From NCBI GenBank assembly GCA_024235395.1, contig JACKMK010000001.1:186001-250000 (forward strand): DNA of 64,000 bases, read 5' to 3'. Within the stretch, counting starts at the first letter, position 1. Every line of letters begins with the position of its first letter. The translations under genes and the position numbers were made by a program. Source of the stretch: Chromatiaceae bacterium. GTDB lineage: Bacteria; Pseudomonadota; Gammaproteobacteria; Chromatiales; Chromatiaceae. Positions 45,299 through 54,069 of the stretch are shown here, one piece after another. The notes beneath the pieces are model-generated. The model was not told the DNA's origin, ran no database searches, and saw nothing but the letters and a program-made list of their open reading frames with translations.

Positions 45299-46540
45299 AT
45301 GCGCAGCGCACTATTTCTGATCTTTGCCGCGTGGGTCGGCGTGGCGCATTGCCAGCAGGCGGCCGTCAGCCAGGACTGGCTGGACAACCTGCGCGAGGAA
45401 CGGACGACCATCGTCTCGCTGTTGGCAGTGCGCGCCGCGCTGTTCGTGCCCAACCTGCTCGGTTTGCCGGTGCCCGTCTCCAGAGAGAACCTCGAGAAGG
45501 CGCTTCTGCTGAACGGGTTCGATCCTGCCTCGCCGATCGACAGCGAAGAGGCGATGCGCCAATTGCTGACATTCGACCGCGGCTACCGTCAGAAGCTCAA
45601 GGAACGTCTCGCCGAGATCGATCGCGAACTGCAGGCAGGCGGCACCCCGGCAGCGCCGCCGCAGACACAAGCCGCACCGCTGGTACCCGTCGGCGGATCG
45701 CTGTTCGGCGACGACGCGGGCTCGCGTGGACTCGGATTCGACCAGTACATCGAGGAGACCCGGCGTGACGCGACGTCCGGTTCGACGACCGGCGGGGCGC
45801 TGCAGCTCGGCGCCGGCGGTGCGACCCTGTTCGGTCAGGCGCTGTGCACCTTCACGGTGGAACTCATCATCACGGCGGGTACGGAGGTCGTCGATCGCGA
45901 TCCCGCGAGCCCGAGCCGCGGCCGGTCGGTGCTGATGGTGCCCGCATCCGCCGAAAGCGGCTTCCACGTCCAGCTGTACCACCCGGCCACCGGCAAGGCG
46001 AGGCTCAGTGGCCGCGATGCGCGCATCGCGCTCGAACAGAAGGGGTATCTGGTCGCGACCGGCAACGGCTGGCGCGGTACGCTGGCATACGAAGACTTCG
46101 TCAACTACGGCGCCGGTTATCAACGCGGCGCGACCGCCTGTTCCACGCCGTCAGTTCCGGCTGCCGCGGGTACGCTGCGTGTCACCGCGAACGGCTCGGT
46201 CATCAGGGGTGGGGACCGCTATGCGAACGTGGCGGTCAAATGGATGATCGACAACCCGACCGGAAAACCGATCCGCTTCACGAAGATGACGCGCACTCAG
46301 TGGGTGATGCAAAGGGATGGCTCGGGTCGTTTCACCGGTGGCCGGTGGGAGACGGATACCCAACGCGGTTTCACCTTGCCATCCGGCCGCAGCGAAAAGC
46401 AGGCCTACCCCTGGCTGCCGTGCAACGGTAAGGGCAACGCCAGCGGCACCTACCGCGAGGTCTACGAGGGCAGCGACGCCGACGGCAATCCGGTAACGCT
46501 GGAACTCGAATTCAACGGCGGCGAGGCGAAATGGCCGTAG
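45299..46540 (+). CDS. Exported protein of unknown function
   Basis: A 413-residue protein. The start is placed at 45299, after an AAGGAGGATG site, which gives a signal peptide (L-F-L-I-F-A-A-W-V-G-V-A-H-C-Q-Q); an upstream start at 45266 would add 11 polar residues. The first 110 residues are helical and charged, then a Pro/Ala-rich linker, then a Gly-rich beta-like region. Cysteines are few (for example Ala-Cys-Ser and Leu-Pro-Cys-Asn near the end), suggesting possible disulfides. No family recognised. It follows another exported unknown gene and is likely cotranscribed with it. Confidence 0.65.
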   Translation: MRSALFLIFAAWVGVAHCQQAAVSQDWLDNLREERTTIVSLLAVRAALFVPNLLGLPVPVSRENLEKALLLNGFDPASPIDSEEAMRQLLTFDRGYRQKLKERLAEIDRELQAGGTPAAPPQTQAAPLVPVGGSLFGDDAGSRGLGFDQYIEETRRDATSGSTTGGALQLGAGGATLFGQALCTFTVELIITAGTEVVDRDPASPSRGRSVLMVPASAESGFHVQLYHPATGKARLSGRDARIALEQKGYLVATGNGWRGTLAYEDFVNYGAGYQRGATACSTPSVPAAAGTLRVTANGSVIRGGDRYANVAVKWMIDNPTGKPIRFTKMTRTQWVMQRDGSGRFTGGRWETDTQRGFTLPSGRSEKQAYPWLPCNGKGNASGTYREVYEGSDADGNPVTLELEFNGGEAKWP

Positions 46541-46606
46541 AAGCGGCAAACCCCGCGTGGACAGCGCCCGGTTGATCTGGACACAGCGGCGCGGTATCCG
46601 CCTGTG

Positions 46607-46864
46607 TTAGGCGTCGAGATCGGGAATCAGCATGCTCTCGAACTGGGCGATGGCGTCCTTGAGGACCAGCTTGCGCTTCTTCATACGCCGCAGCTGCAGC
46701 TGGTCCACATACACGCTCTCGGTCAACCGATGGATGGCGTCGTCGAGGTCGCGGTGTTCGAGCCGCAACTCTGCCAGTCGTGCGCGGACCTGGGGTTCGT
46801 CTTCTTCGTCTACGTGCATTGTCTTTGCCAGCCCTGTTGCGGGCCCTTCAGGTTCATTCTTCAT
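46607..46864 (-). CDS. YdcH/DUF465 family protein (second copy)
   Basis: An 85-residue DUF465-type protein. The central H-R-D-L-D-D-A-I-H-R-L and basic M-K-K-R-K-L-V-L-K-D motif match the family, as in the first copy at 35347-35583. Function unknown. An internal ATG at 46819 (M-H-V-D-E-E-D-E-P) is an alternative start and would give about 70 residues. Confidence 0.8.
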   Translation of the reverse strand: MKNEPEGPATGLAKTMHVDEEDEPQVRARLAELRLEHRDLDDAIHRLTESVYVDQLQLRRMKKRKLVLKDAIAQFESMLIPDLDA

Positions 46865-47175
46865 TCGAAAGACAAAACAGGCAACGGGTTTCGCCGGTTT
46901 TTTGCGCCATCATGGCCCCCGGAGCGAAAAGCCGGGTGCCCAGCCCAAACACCCATACCCATGCCATCCCCGCATTTCTTATCCAGTCCGGAACCGGGCT
47001 TCATGCCGCGTTTGCCAACATCTGATCAGCGGTGATGCTCACCGGCGTCTGGTACCGACGAAACGCAAGGATGAAGGCGCCCTTCCCTCGCGTCATCTGC
47101 TTCCGCCCGGTTTCAGCCAGCCGCCGACACAAGACGAGGTTGAGCCGCACGGGTTTCGTGCCGGAAACAGCGAAC
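46865..47175. other. Intergenic region with no recognised gene
   Basis: About 310 bases. A T6 run follows a short CGG/CCG stem near 46889-46907 on the plus strand, but no plus-strand gene ends just before it, so a terminator is not claimed. No protein-like frame was found. Confidence 0.4.
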
Positions 47176-48048
47176 TCATCCGGAATGTCTTTTATGTTTT
47201 TTCCAGAGTGGCGCAACGATCAGAAAAAGGCCCAGACACAGCACAATTCCACTGAACCAGGCGGCCCGCGAAGCCCGGTCGACCCACTCGCCCTGCGCGA
47301 TCTGCACAAGCTCTTCCGGCGAGTACTCGCCGGCTTTGATCAAATCCAGGTAAGTACCCTCCTTGTCAGCTACCAGGGAAAGCTCGCCCCCCTCATGGCG
47401 AGCGATCATGCTCACGGTCCCGGGCGGCAGGTAAGCGAATGTCACGCGAATATCCCCGACGTCTTCAGCTGTCCCTTCAGGTTGCGAGTGGAAGGTGCCA
47501 TCCGACCGGCAGACCAGTTCTTCACCCTTGTATTCCGGGATCCGGGTAATCCGCCGGTCGTCACAGGGAATGGGGATGCCGTCTTCGAGGTAATCGACGA
47601 GACTGCTTGATACAAGGTAGCCGGACAGGGTTACGGGCTTTGACTGCTCACGATAGCTCGTCATTGGATGCCGTATGCGCTCTCGCCAATGAAATTCGGT
47701 GAGCGGACGACCTTCCGGCCTTTTTACAATCTCGCGAACCAGTTCCTGTACCTGTCGCTCCAGGAACAATCCAGTCAATTGGATGCCAAAGTCCTCGTCT
47801 GTCAGTTCCTCACCCGCCACCGCATGCCCCTGAAGGTATACGTAATCTGGAACATCACCCTGACCAGTATTCTCAAGAGCGTGGTCTGGAATGCGGAGCG
47901 CAGAAAGCATCTCATCAAGAGTCCCGAGGGAACCATCGCGCGAGCTGTCGAATGAAAGATGGAACCACACCGCAAGAGCCACAAGGATCAAGCCAATCAG
48001 GATCGACAAGATCGTCTGAGACTTTGTCCGGCCTTCGTCTTGGTACAT
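47176..48048 (-). CDS. TMEM43-like membrane protein
   Basis: A 290-residue protein with transmembrane segments near residues 10-32 (I-L-S-I-L-I-G-L-I-L-V-A-L-A-V-W) and near the C-terminus (F-S-G-I-V-L-C-L-G-L-F-L-I-V-A-P-L). The domain between resembles TMEM43/LUMA: D-E-D-F-G-I-Q-L-T-G-L-F-L-E-R-Q-V-Q, then V-G-D-I-R-V-T-F-A-Y-L-P-P-G-T-V-S, then A-G-E-Y-S-P-E-E-L-V. Bacterial members have no established function. The start at 48048 is preferred over a longer frame whose extra 18 residues are not membrane-like. Confidence 0.75.
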   Translation of the reverse strand: MYQDEGRTKSQTILSILIGLILVALAVWFHLSFDSSRDGSLGTLDEMLSALRIPDHALENTGQGDVPDYVYLQGHAVAGEELTDEDFGIQLTGLFLERQVQELVREIVKRPEGRPLTEFHWRERIRHPMTSYREQSKPVTLSGYLVSSSLVDYLEDGIPIPCDDRRITRIPEYKGEELVCRSDGTFHSQPEGTAEDVGDIRVTFAYLPPGTVSMIARHEGGELSLVADKEGTYLDLIKAGEYSPEELVQIAQGEWVDRASRAAWFSGIVLCLGLFLIVAPLWKKHKRHSG

Positions 48049-48148
48049 TGCGAAGCTCGCCTGGAGGGTTTCCGGAACGAAAGTAGCAGAGGCCGGTGAC
48101 ACCTGCTATCGGGTGAGACAGATCGGAGCATGCAATATCGCCAGCTGT

Positions 48149-50059
48149 TCAATCACCGGGCAGACGCGGACCGGCGAGACGGCGCAGGAAGCCGATGATG
48201 CGCTCGCGCGCCAAAGTGTCGTTTTCGGCGTAGACGAAGCCGTGTCCTTCGTCGTACTCGTGGTACTCGACCGGGATGCCGCGCCGCTTCAGTTCGGCGA
48301 CCATCGCCTGCGATTGACTGGCGGGCACGCGCGGGTCGTGTATGCCCTGATGGATCTGTAGCGGCGCCTCGATCCGGGACGCCTGATACAACGGCGACAT
48401 CGCGCGGGCGCGCTCCGGATCGACGGACGGATCGAATCCCAGCTCGGAGACGAACTCGGGCCGCACCTGGTCCGTCAGGCCGTCGAAGAAGGCACCGAGA
48501 TCCGACATGCCGAACAGGTCGACGGCACCGTCGAACGCATCCGGGTACTGGCTGATCAACGACAGGACCGAGTACCCGCCGAACGACGTGCCCATCACGA
48601 AGCGCGGTCGCCCGGCGACAAGGTCCAGACCGGCCGCATACTCGGCGACCGCCAGCAGGTCACGGATATGGCCCCCGCCCCAGTCGCCGTTGTCGAGATC
48701 CATGAACGCCGAGCCGAACCCCGACGAGCCGCGCACGTTGGGCAGCACGACGACGAAGCCGGCATTGGCGAGGCGTTGCAGGTTCGGGGCATACAGCGGA
48801 TCGATGTGATCCTGCGGCCCACCGTGGACGTAGACGACCATCGGGAACGGCGTCGCGGAGGTTGCCGCCACCGGCAGCAACAGGTGGGTGGGAATCGCGG
48901 TGCCATCGAAGCTCTCGACGAGACGCGATTCGAAACGGGCGAAGTCCCGATCCGAGAGCCCGGTGCGGTCGGTGTTCATCAGCGTCGTCAGCACCCCGCC
49001 CTCGAACACGCCGATGCGGGGCGGCCGACCGTCTTCGGTGACGACGACGATGCGCTCGGCGGCATCCTGCGCCAAGGTCACATCGGTCAGGCGGGCGTCG
49101 CCGGTGGGGACCTCGATGCGCCGCCAATGCCCGTCGTCATCGGCGCGCAGCAGCGCCACCAGCGGATACAGCGGACCGCGATACGCAACACCGAGATGGC
49201 CGGCGCGATTCATCACGAAAGACAGCAGTTCGCTGTCGATCGGCAGCGCGACGCGCTCGAACCCGGCCGCATCCGAATGCCGCCAGAGTGCCATCTGCCC
49301 ACCGTCGCGGTCAGACAGAAAATAGATGTACCGGCCATTGAACGTCACCGAGCGCAGGTTCTCGCCGGGCGCCGCGATCAACCAGCGCAGTTGTCCCGAT
49401 TCGACGTCGAGCAGCCCCAGCTGCCAGGCGGTGTTACTCAGATAGCGTTTGACCAGCAGCCGGCGGTCGTCGTCCGAGACGCCCGCGCAGTAGAGATTGG
49501 CGCCCGGGATCGACAGTACCGTCTGGGTCTCGCCGGTCCGGGCATCGATCCGGATCAGCGCCTTCTCGCCCCAGATGTGGGCGCCGCGCGCCGCGTAGAC
49601 ATAACGACCGTCATGCGAGAAGCCGCAGGTGACGTCGAGCCGGTCGCGCGGTGTCGGCACCCGGTAACTGCCGTCCGCGATGTCGACGATATGCAGCCTG
49701 TAACGTTCGTCGCCAACGGTATCGGCCGTATAGGCGAGTCGGCGCTGCTGGTCGTCCGGAAAGGCCGCATCGACATTGCCGTCGACTTCGTCGACGAGCA
49801 CCTCGCGTTTGCCGCTGGCGAGATCGTAGCGCAGGATCTTCGCGCGCTCGCCGAATTCGCGCGCAATCAGGTACAGGTGGCCACCATCGACGCTCATCAC
49901 CAGGCTGCCGGTGCGCACCACCCGGTGATAGGCCTCGGGGTCGTCCGGCTGCGCGGCGGCAGCCATCAGGCCGTACAAGAACAGCAGGCCCGTCATGCAC
50001 AGCCGGGAAACCACCCGGCGTATCGCAACCCGACCCGTTCCGGGCCAATGACCGTCCAT
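48149..50059 (-). CDS. S9-family serine peptidase (prolyl oligopeptidase fold)
   Basis: A 636-residue exported peptidase. A signal-like N-terminus (L-C-M-T-G-L-L-F-L-Y-G-L-M-A-A-A-A-Q) is followed by a beta-propeller region and a C-terminal alpha/beta-hydrolase domain. The catalytic triad is visible: Ser492 in G-T-S-F-G-G-Y-S, Asp575 in G-I-H-D-P-R-V-P and His606 in D-E-G-H-G-F. The V-Y-V-H-G-G-P-Q-D and R-G-S-S-G-F-G-S-A-F motifs are typical of the dipeptidyl/acylaminoacyl-peptidase group. A GGGAGG site precedes the ATG. Substrate is likely short peptides in the periplasm. Confidence 0.9.
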   Translation of the reverse strand: MDGHWPGTGRVAIRRVVSRLCMTGLLFLYGLMAAAAQPDDPEAYHRVVRTGSLVMSVDGGHLYLIAREFGERAKILRYDLASGKREVLVDEVDGNVDAAFPDDQQRRLAYTADTVGDERYRLHIVDIADGSYRVPTPRDRLDVTCGFSHDGRYVYAARGAHIWGEKALIRIDARTGETQTVLSIPGANLYCAGVSDDDRRLLVKRYLSNTAWQLGLLDVESGQLRWLIAAPGENLRSVTFNGRYIYFLSDRDGGQMALWRHSDAAGFERVALPIDSELLSFVMNRAGHLGVAYRGPLYPLVALLRADDDGHWRRIEVPTGDARLTDVTLAQDAAERIVVVTEDGRPPRIGVFEGGVLTTLMNTDRTGLSDRDFARFESRLVESFDGTAIPTHLLLPVAATSATPFPMVVYVHGGPQDHIDPLYAPNLQRLANAGFVVVLPNVRGSSGFGSAFMDLDNGDWGGGHIRDLLAVAEYAAGLDLVAGRPRFVMGTSFGGYSVLSLISQYPDAFDGAVDLFGMSDLGAFFDGLTDQVRPEFVSELGFDPSVDPERARAMSPLYQASRIEAPLQIHQGIHDPRVPASQSQAMVAELKRRGIPVEYHEYDEGHGFVYAENDTLARERIIGFLRRLAGPRLPGD

Positions 50060-50433
50060 GCACCGCCTCCCGCCAACCGCATTGAGCCGGATCCTAACCG
50101 CTGGCCAGGGCGATACCCAAGGTCCGGTGCCTCAGCGACCCGCTCGACTTGGCAAAGCAACCGGGCAGGCGGCACTGATCATCGAGCCGGACAGCGGGCA
50201 ATCGTCAACGGCATGCACTGCGCCACGGCTGCTCGGTTCGAGTAGCGCGGTTGTCGATCCAATAGCCCCGCTCCGACGCGGTATGTGCGACGGCAGCCCG
50301 ATTGCGCCCATTACGGTCCATCAGCGATCCGAACACGCCAAGGCGGTCTCCGGTCGCCTGTACTTTTACGCCAGGGTGGCTGCAGCGGTATCATGGAAAA
50401 TTGACCGTCGCACCTTCAGGGAGATCCAGAACA
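50060..50433. other. Intergenic region between the S9 peptidase and ppk2
   Basis: About 370 bases that should carry the divergent promoters for the peptidase and ppk2 genes. The frame of ppk2 is open for a further 44 codons upstream, but those codons lack conserved sequence. No clear promoter could be assigned. Confidence 0.4.
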
Positions 50434-51348
50434 ATGAACGACGAGGTGAACAGCCTGGAAATTTCCGCCCACGCCTGCAACGAGACGGGCCTCGAGCAGC
50501 TGCAGCAGCAGCTCGAAGACCAGCGACTGGAGATCGAAACGCTACGTAAAAGGCGCAGCAAGGCGGTCCGACAGTTCAAGCGTGAAGAGGAATTGAAGCC
50601 CTACCAGGCGGAACTGATCAAGCTGCAGCAGCACCTCGAACAGACCCGCAAGCGGATGATCATCTTGTTCGAGGGCCGTGATGCCGCCGGCAAGGGCGGA
50701 ACCATTCGACGCGTCACGCGCTACATGAACGAGAAACACTACCGCGTGGTCGCGCTCGGTAAGCCGACCGACGAACAGAAGACCCAATGGTTCTTCCAGA
50801 AATATGTGCGCGACTTTCCGCGTGGCGGCGAGATCGTGCTGTTCGATCGCAGTTGGTACAACCGCGCGGTCGTGGAGCGGGTATTCGGTTTCTGCAGCGA
50901 CGAGGAGTACGAAAACTTCATGATCGGCTGCCCCGGGTTCGAGAAGGACATAGTCCGCCAGGGCACGATTCTGGTGAAACTCTATTTCTCGGTCACCAAG
51001 GAGGAACAGGCGCGCCGTTTCGAGCGCCGCAAGAACGATCCACTCCGCCAGTGGAAGCTGTCAGAGATCGACGTCCAGGCACAGGATCGCTGGGACCAGT
51101 TCACGAACCAGAAATACGAGATGCTCAGGCGCACCAACACGACCCATTCACCGTGGACCATCGTTCGCTCGAACGACAAACACCAAGCGCGCCTGAATGC
51201 GATAAAGGTCATTCTCAACGCGGTCCCGTACGAGCGCCTGAATCCCGAGCTGGACTTCGTCCCCGACCATGACGTCGTGGTATCGGGCTCCAGGGAACTC
51301 GAACTGATGGAGGCTCAACGCCTGCGCGAAGGCCGGTTCATCGGCTAG
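50434..51348 (+). CDS. ppk2: Polyphosphate kinase 2
   Basis: A 304-residue single-domain PPK2, which transfers phosphate between polyphosphate and nucleoside diphosphates. Walker A is E-G-R-D-A-A-G-K-G-G-T (80-90) and the Walker B/lid region F-D-R-S-W-Y-N-R-A-V-V-E follows; the C-terminal W-K-L-S-E-I-D and S-P-W-T-I-V-R-S-N-D-K motifs are characteristic. The size and the K-T-Q-W-F-F-Q-K-Y stretch fit the one-domain class I group. The start ATG follows an AGGGAG site. A strong hairpin lies 24 nt after the stop. Confidence 0.93.
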   Translation: MNDEVNSLEISAHACNETGLEQLQQQLEDQRLEIETLRKRRSKAVRQFKREEELKPYQAELIKLQQHLEQTRKRMIILFEGRDAAGKGGTIRRVTRYMNEKHYRVVALGKPTDEQKTQWFFQKYVRDFPRGGEIVLFDRSWYNRAVVERVFGFCSDEEYENFMIGCPGFEKDIVRQGTILVKLYFSVTKEEQARRFERRKNDPLRQWKLSEIDVQAQDRWDQFTNQKYEMLRRTNTTHSPWTIVRSNDKHQARLNAIKVILNAVPYERLNPELDFVPDHDVVVSGSRELELMEAQRLREGRFIG

Positions 51349-51371
51349 CCGGGGCCGCCATCGCCCGCCCT

Positions 51372-51412
51372 CGGTGTGTCGCGGCGGACGCATGCCCGGC
51401 CGCGGCACACCG
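51372..51412 (+). terminator. 13-bp stem-loop after ppk2
   Basis: CGGTGTGTCGCGG (51372-51384) pairs with CCGCGGCACACCG (51400-51412) over 13 positions with one G-U pair and a 15-nt loop. It begins 24 nt after the ppk2 stop. No T-run follows, so intrinsic termination is uncertain; RNA stabilisation or attenuation is also possible. Confidence 0.4.
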
Positions 51413-51598
51413 GATCGATCCACGCTGAGAATTCTCAATGCAGCCAATGCCCGAGATCGGCTGCAATGGTCACGGTGCCAGCCGGCATCTTTTCCATGCA
51501 TGCGCCTGCGTGTCGCCGCGCGTGCCTTGCCGAGCGGACCGGTCGGTAGGGGTTGTGCGACGACCGCGCTGCATCGATATCTTCGGGGGTAGTCCGAG

Positions 51599-51940
51599 AT
51601 GCGTATTGGGGTGACCAGCCAGAACTTCCGCACCATCACCGGCCATGCGGGAAAGACACGGCGCTTCCTGATCTTCGAACCACAGGCCGACGGTACCGTG
51701 CGCGAAACGGGGCGGCTCGATCTACCCAAGGCGATGTCGCTGCATGAATTCCGCGGTGACGATCATCCGCTGTTCGGGCTCGACGTCGTCGTGACCGCGG
51801 GTTGTGGGGAGGGGTTCCTGCGACGCCTCGGCGCGCACGGCGTCCGGGTCGTGGCCACATCGGAGCCCGATCCGATGACTGCGGCCGTCGCGGTGGCGTC
51901 CGGTCGCGAACTGCCGCCACCTGCCGCGCACGAACACTGA
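51599..51940 (+). CDS. NifX/NifB-like molybdenum-iron cluster-binding domain protein
   Basis: A 113-residue single-domain protein of the dinitrogenase iron-molybdenum cofactor family. The fold is suggested by the I-G-V-T-S-Q-N-F-R-T-I-T-G-H-A-G-K start, the L-F-G-L-D-V-V-V-T-A-G-C-G-E-G-F segment and a V-V-A-T-S-E-P-D-P tail. Such domains carry cofactor clusters in nitrogenase assembly, but many free-standing copies have other, unknown roles. Its neighbour is a molybdate transport cluster, which supports a molybdenum connection. No nif genes are seen here. Confidence 0.82.
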   Translation: MRIGVTSQNFRTITGHAGKTRRFLIFEPQADGTVRETGRLDLPKAMSLHEFRGDDHPLFGLDVVVTAGCGEGFLRRLGAHGVRVVATSEPDPMTAAVAVASGRELPPPAAHEH

Positions 51941-52002
51941 TCCCGGCCCCAGGCTGCTGATCGTCCGCGTCCGACCGAACTTCCGACGGCTACTCATATC
52001 GA

Positions 52003-52021
52003 CGTCACCGATGCTGTGACG
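52003..52021. promoter_or_regulatory. Inverted repeat CGTCAC-N7-GTGACG
   Basis: A perfect 6-bp dyad in the spacer between the NifX-like and ModE-like genes. It could be an operator for the downstream ModE-like gene, but nothing else identifies the binding protein. Confidence 0.3.
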
Positions 52022-52146
52022 CAGCCGCCGGACAAGACAAGACCCACCCCACCCGGTTCCTGAGACGCACGCTGTCCGGAGGCGCGGCTCGCGCGCGATG
52101 GGCCGGTTGCCTTCCACATCTGGCAAGACAGGCTCAGGTACACAGG

Positions 52147-52170
52147 CGTTATGCTTCGTGATATACAACG
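52147..52170. promoter_or_regulatory. Mo-box-like dyad upstream of the ModE-like gene
   Basis: CGTTAT and ATACAACG face each other around a central gap, resembling an imperfect ModE site (CGTTATATA...TATAACG). It ends 5 nt before the first ATG of the ModE-like gene, so it might mediate autoregulation by molybdate. The match is partial. Confidence 0.3.
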
Positions 52171-52175
52171 GTTCG

Positions 52176-52550
52176 ATGAACACAGCCAGTCGACACAATG
52201 CCCGTTCGGCGAAACGTGGATACAGGATGCGCGGGCGCGTCTGGATCGAGGGACCGGACGGTACCTTCCTCGGCTATGGTCGCGTGGTACTGCTGGAACG
52301 CATCCGCGAACACGGCTCGATCAGCGCTGCAGCGCGGTCGATGGAGATGTCGTACCGGCACGCCTGGCGACTGGTCGATTCGATGAACCGGCAGAGCCGC
52401 ACGCCGGTGGTCCGGATGAGCACCGGCGGACGCGGTGGTGGCGGTGCCAGCCTCACCGAGGCCGGTGAACGCGCGGTGGCGGTGTTCTGGTCGTTCTGGA
52501 GCGACTTCAAGGACTATCTCGCAACCCGCACCGAGGGCCTGCAACTGTGA
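52176..52550 (+). CDS. ModE-like winged-helix regulator (DNA-binding domain only)
   Basis: A 124-residue protein with the N-terminal winged helix of ModE/LysR type: R-I-R-E-H-G-S-I-S-A-A-A-R-S-M-E-M-S-Y-R is the helix-turn-helix, and G-G-R-G-G-G-G-A-S-L-T-E-A-G-E forms the wing. The molybdate-binding TOBE domains of full ModE are absent. It precedes modABC by 50 nt and presumably controls it. Alternative starts exist at 52227 (ATG). A GTG at 52547 overlaps its stop and might start a longer ModA. Confidence 0.8.
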   Translation: MNTASRHNARSAKRGYRMRGRVWIEGPDGTFLGYGRVVLLERIREHGSISAAARSMEMSYRHAWRLVDSMNRQSRTPVVRMSTGGRGGGGASLTEAGERAVAVFWSFWSDFKDYLATRTEGLQL

Positions 52551-52600
52551 GCGGGCGGCGGTCTTTTTTTGCCTGTCGCTATTCCTTCCCGAACATAGCG

Positions 52601-53371
52601 ATGCCGCGACCCCGCAGACCCGTCTGGTACCTGGTCTGCGCCCTGGCCGTCGCACTGGGCGCGCCGACGATCGCCACCCCGGCGTTCGCCGACCTGGTCC
52701 GGATCGCGGTCGCATCGAACTTCAACGAGCCCGCACGCGAGATCAGCCGGCTGTTCGAGCAGGCCACCGGCCACACCGTGTCGATGAGCACCGGCTCGAC
52801 CGGCCAGCTGTATGCCCAGATCACCCAGGATGCGCCCTTCGAGGTGTTTCTGGCCGCCGACCAGCTAAGGCCCGAGGCCGCGGTCGCCGAGGGTTACGCG
52901 GTCGACGGAACGCGTTTCACCTATGCCACCGGAAGGCTGGCACTGTTCAGCACCCAGCCCGCGCTGGTCCGCGACGCATCCACGCTGCATACAACGTCGT
53001 TCACCAGGATCGCCATCGCCAACCCGGCCACCGCGCCCTATGGCGCGGCCGCCGTCGCGGTGTTGAAAGCGCTCGGCGTCTACGCGGCCGTCGAGGCCCG
53101 TATCGTGTACGGCAGCAACATCGCGCAGACCTTCCAGTTCGTCGCCACGAACAACGCGGAGCTCGGATTCGTCGCGCTGTCGCAGATTGCCGGACACCGC
53201 CGCGGATCGCGGTGGGTGGTGCCGCAAGACCTGCACCCACCGATCGCCCAGGATGCGGTGCTGCTCCAGCGCGGCGCGTCGAGTGACGCCGCGCGGGCCT
53301 TCGTGGCGTTCCTGCAAGGACCACAGGCCGCGGCGGTGAAGGCCCGGTACGGTTACGACCACATCGACTAG
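52601..53371 (+). CDS. modA: Molybdate ABC transporter, substrate-binding protein
   Basis: A 256-residue periplasmic binding protein. The signal peptide is Y-L-V-C-A-L-A-V-A-L-G-A-P-T-I-A-T-P-A-F-A. The mature part begins V-R-I-A-V-A-S-N-F-N-E-P-A-R-E-I and contains S-T-G-S-T-G-Q-L-Y-A-Q-I and P-F-E-V-F-L-A-A-D, all ModA hallmarks; length is normal. A GTG at 52547 with a GAGGG site overlaps the previous stop and could add an unusually long signal n-region; the ATG at 52601 is preferred. A T7 tract lies in between. It is followed by modB after 14 nt. Confidence 0.9.
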   Translation: MPRPRRPVWYLVCALAVALGAPTIATPAFADLVRIAVASNFNEPAREISRLFEQATGHTVSMSTGSTGQLYAQITQDAPFEVFLAADQLRPEAAVAEGYAVDGTRFTYATGRLALFSTQPALVRDASTLHTTSFTRIAIANPATAPYGAAAVAVLKALGVYAAVEARIVYGSNIAQTFQFVATNNAELGFVALSQIAGHRRGSRWVVPQDLHPPIAQDAVLLQRGASSDAARAFVAFLQGPQAAAVKARYGYDHID

Positions 53372-53385
53372 CGACGCCTTGCGAG

Positions 53386-54069
53386 ATGCCTGAATTCACC
53401 GACATCTGGTCCCCGGTCCGCCTGACCCTGGCGCTGGCGTCGATCACCACGCTGGTGCTGCTGGTCGTCGGGACCCCGATCGCCTGGTGGCTCGCCCGCT
53501 CACGATCGATGTGGAAGGAGGTCGTCGCGACCGTCGTGGCCCTGCCCCTGGTCCTGCCGCCGACCGTGCTGGGCTTCTACCTGCTGATCGCGCTCGGGCC
53601 GGATGGCCCTGGCGGCTGGATCGCCGGTCTGTTCGGCGGCCGTTCGCTGGCGTTCAGCTTCGAGGGACTGGTGATCGGCTCGGTGCTCTATTCGATGCCG
53701 TTCGTCGTCCAGCCGATCCGCAATGCGTTCGAAGCGATCGGCGACCGGCCGCTGGAAGTCGCCTCGACCCTGCGGGCCTCGCCGTGGGACAGCTTCTGGA
53801 CAGTGGTGATCCCGCTGGCGCGTCCCGGCTTTCTGACCGGCAGCGTGCTCGGCTTTGCCCATACGGTGGGCGAATTCGGCGTCGTGCTGATGATCGGCGG
53901 CAACATCCCCGGCGAGACCAGGGTCCTGTCGGTGGCGATCTACGACTACGTCGAGACGTTGCAGTGGGGGCATGCGCACCTGGTGGCCGGCGGCATGCTG
54001 GCGTTCTCCTTCGTCGTGATCCTGACGATGTTCCTGGTGGAGAAACGGGCGAGGCACGCCGGCCTGTGA
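53386..54069 (+). CDS. modB: Molybdate ABC transporter, permease
   Basis: A 227-residue inner-membrane permease with about five transmembrane helices. The ModB/CysT-type signature E-V-A-S-T-L-R-A-S-P-W-D-S-F-W-T-V-V-I-P-L-A (EAA loop) is at about 123-144, and the conserved F-A-H-T-V-G-E-F-G-V-V-L-M-I-G-G-N-I segment follows. It should pair with ModA and ModC to import molybdate. Its stop overlaps the GTG start of modC (GTGA). Confidence 0.92.
   Translation: MPEFTDIWSPVRLTLALASITTLVLLVVGTPIAWWLARSRSMWKEVVATVVALPLVLPPTVLGFYLLIALGPDGPGGWIAGLFGGRSLAFSFEGLVIGSVLYSMPFVVQPIRNAFEAIGDRPLEVASTLRASPWDSFWTVVIPLARPGFLTGSVLGFAHTVGEFGVVLMIGGNIPGETRVLSVAIYDYVETLQWGHAHLVAGGMLAFSFVVILTMFLVEKRARHAGL

Noticed and set aside
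46889..46907. T6 run after a short stem on the plus strand, terminator-like
   Set aside because: The stem is only three or four pairs and no plus-strand gene ends immediately before it.
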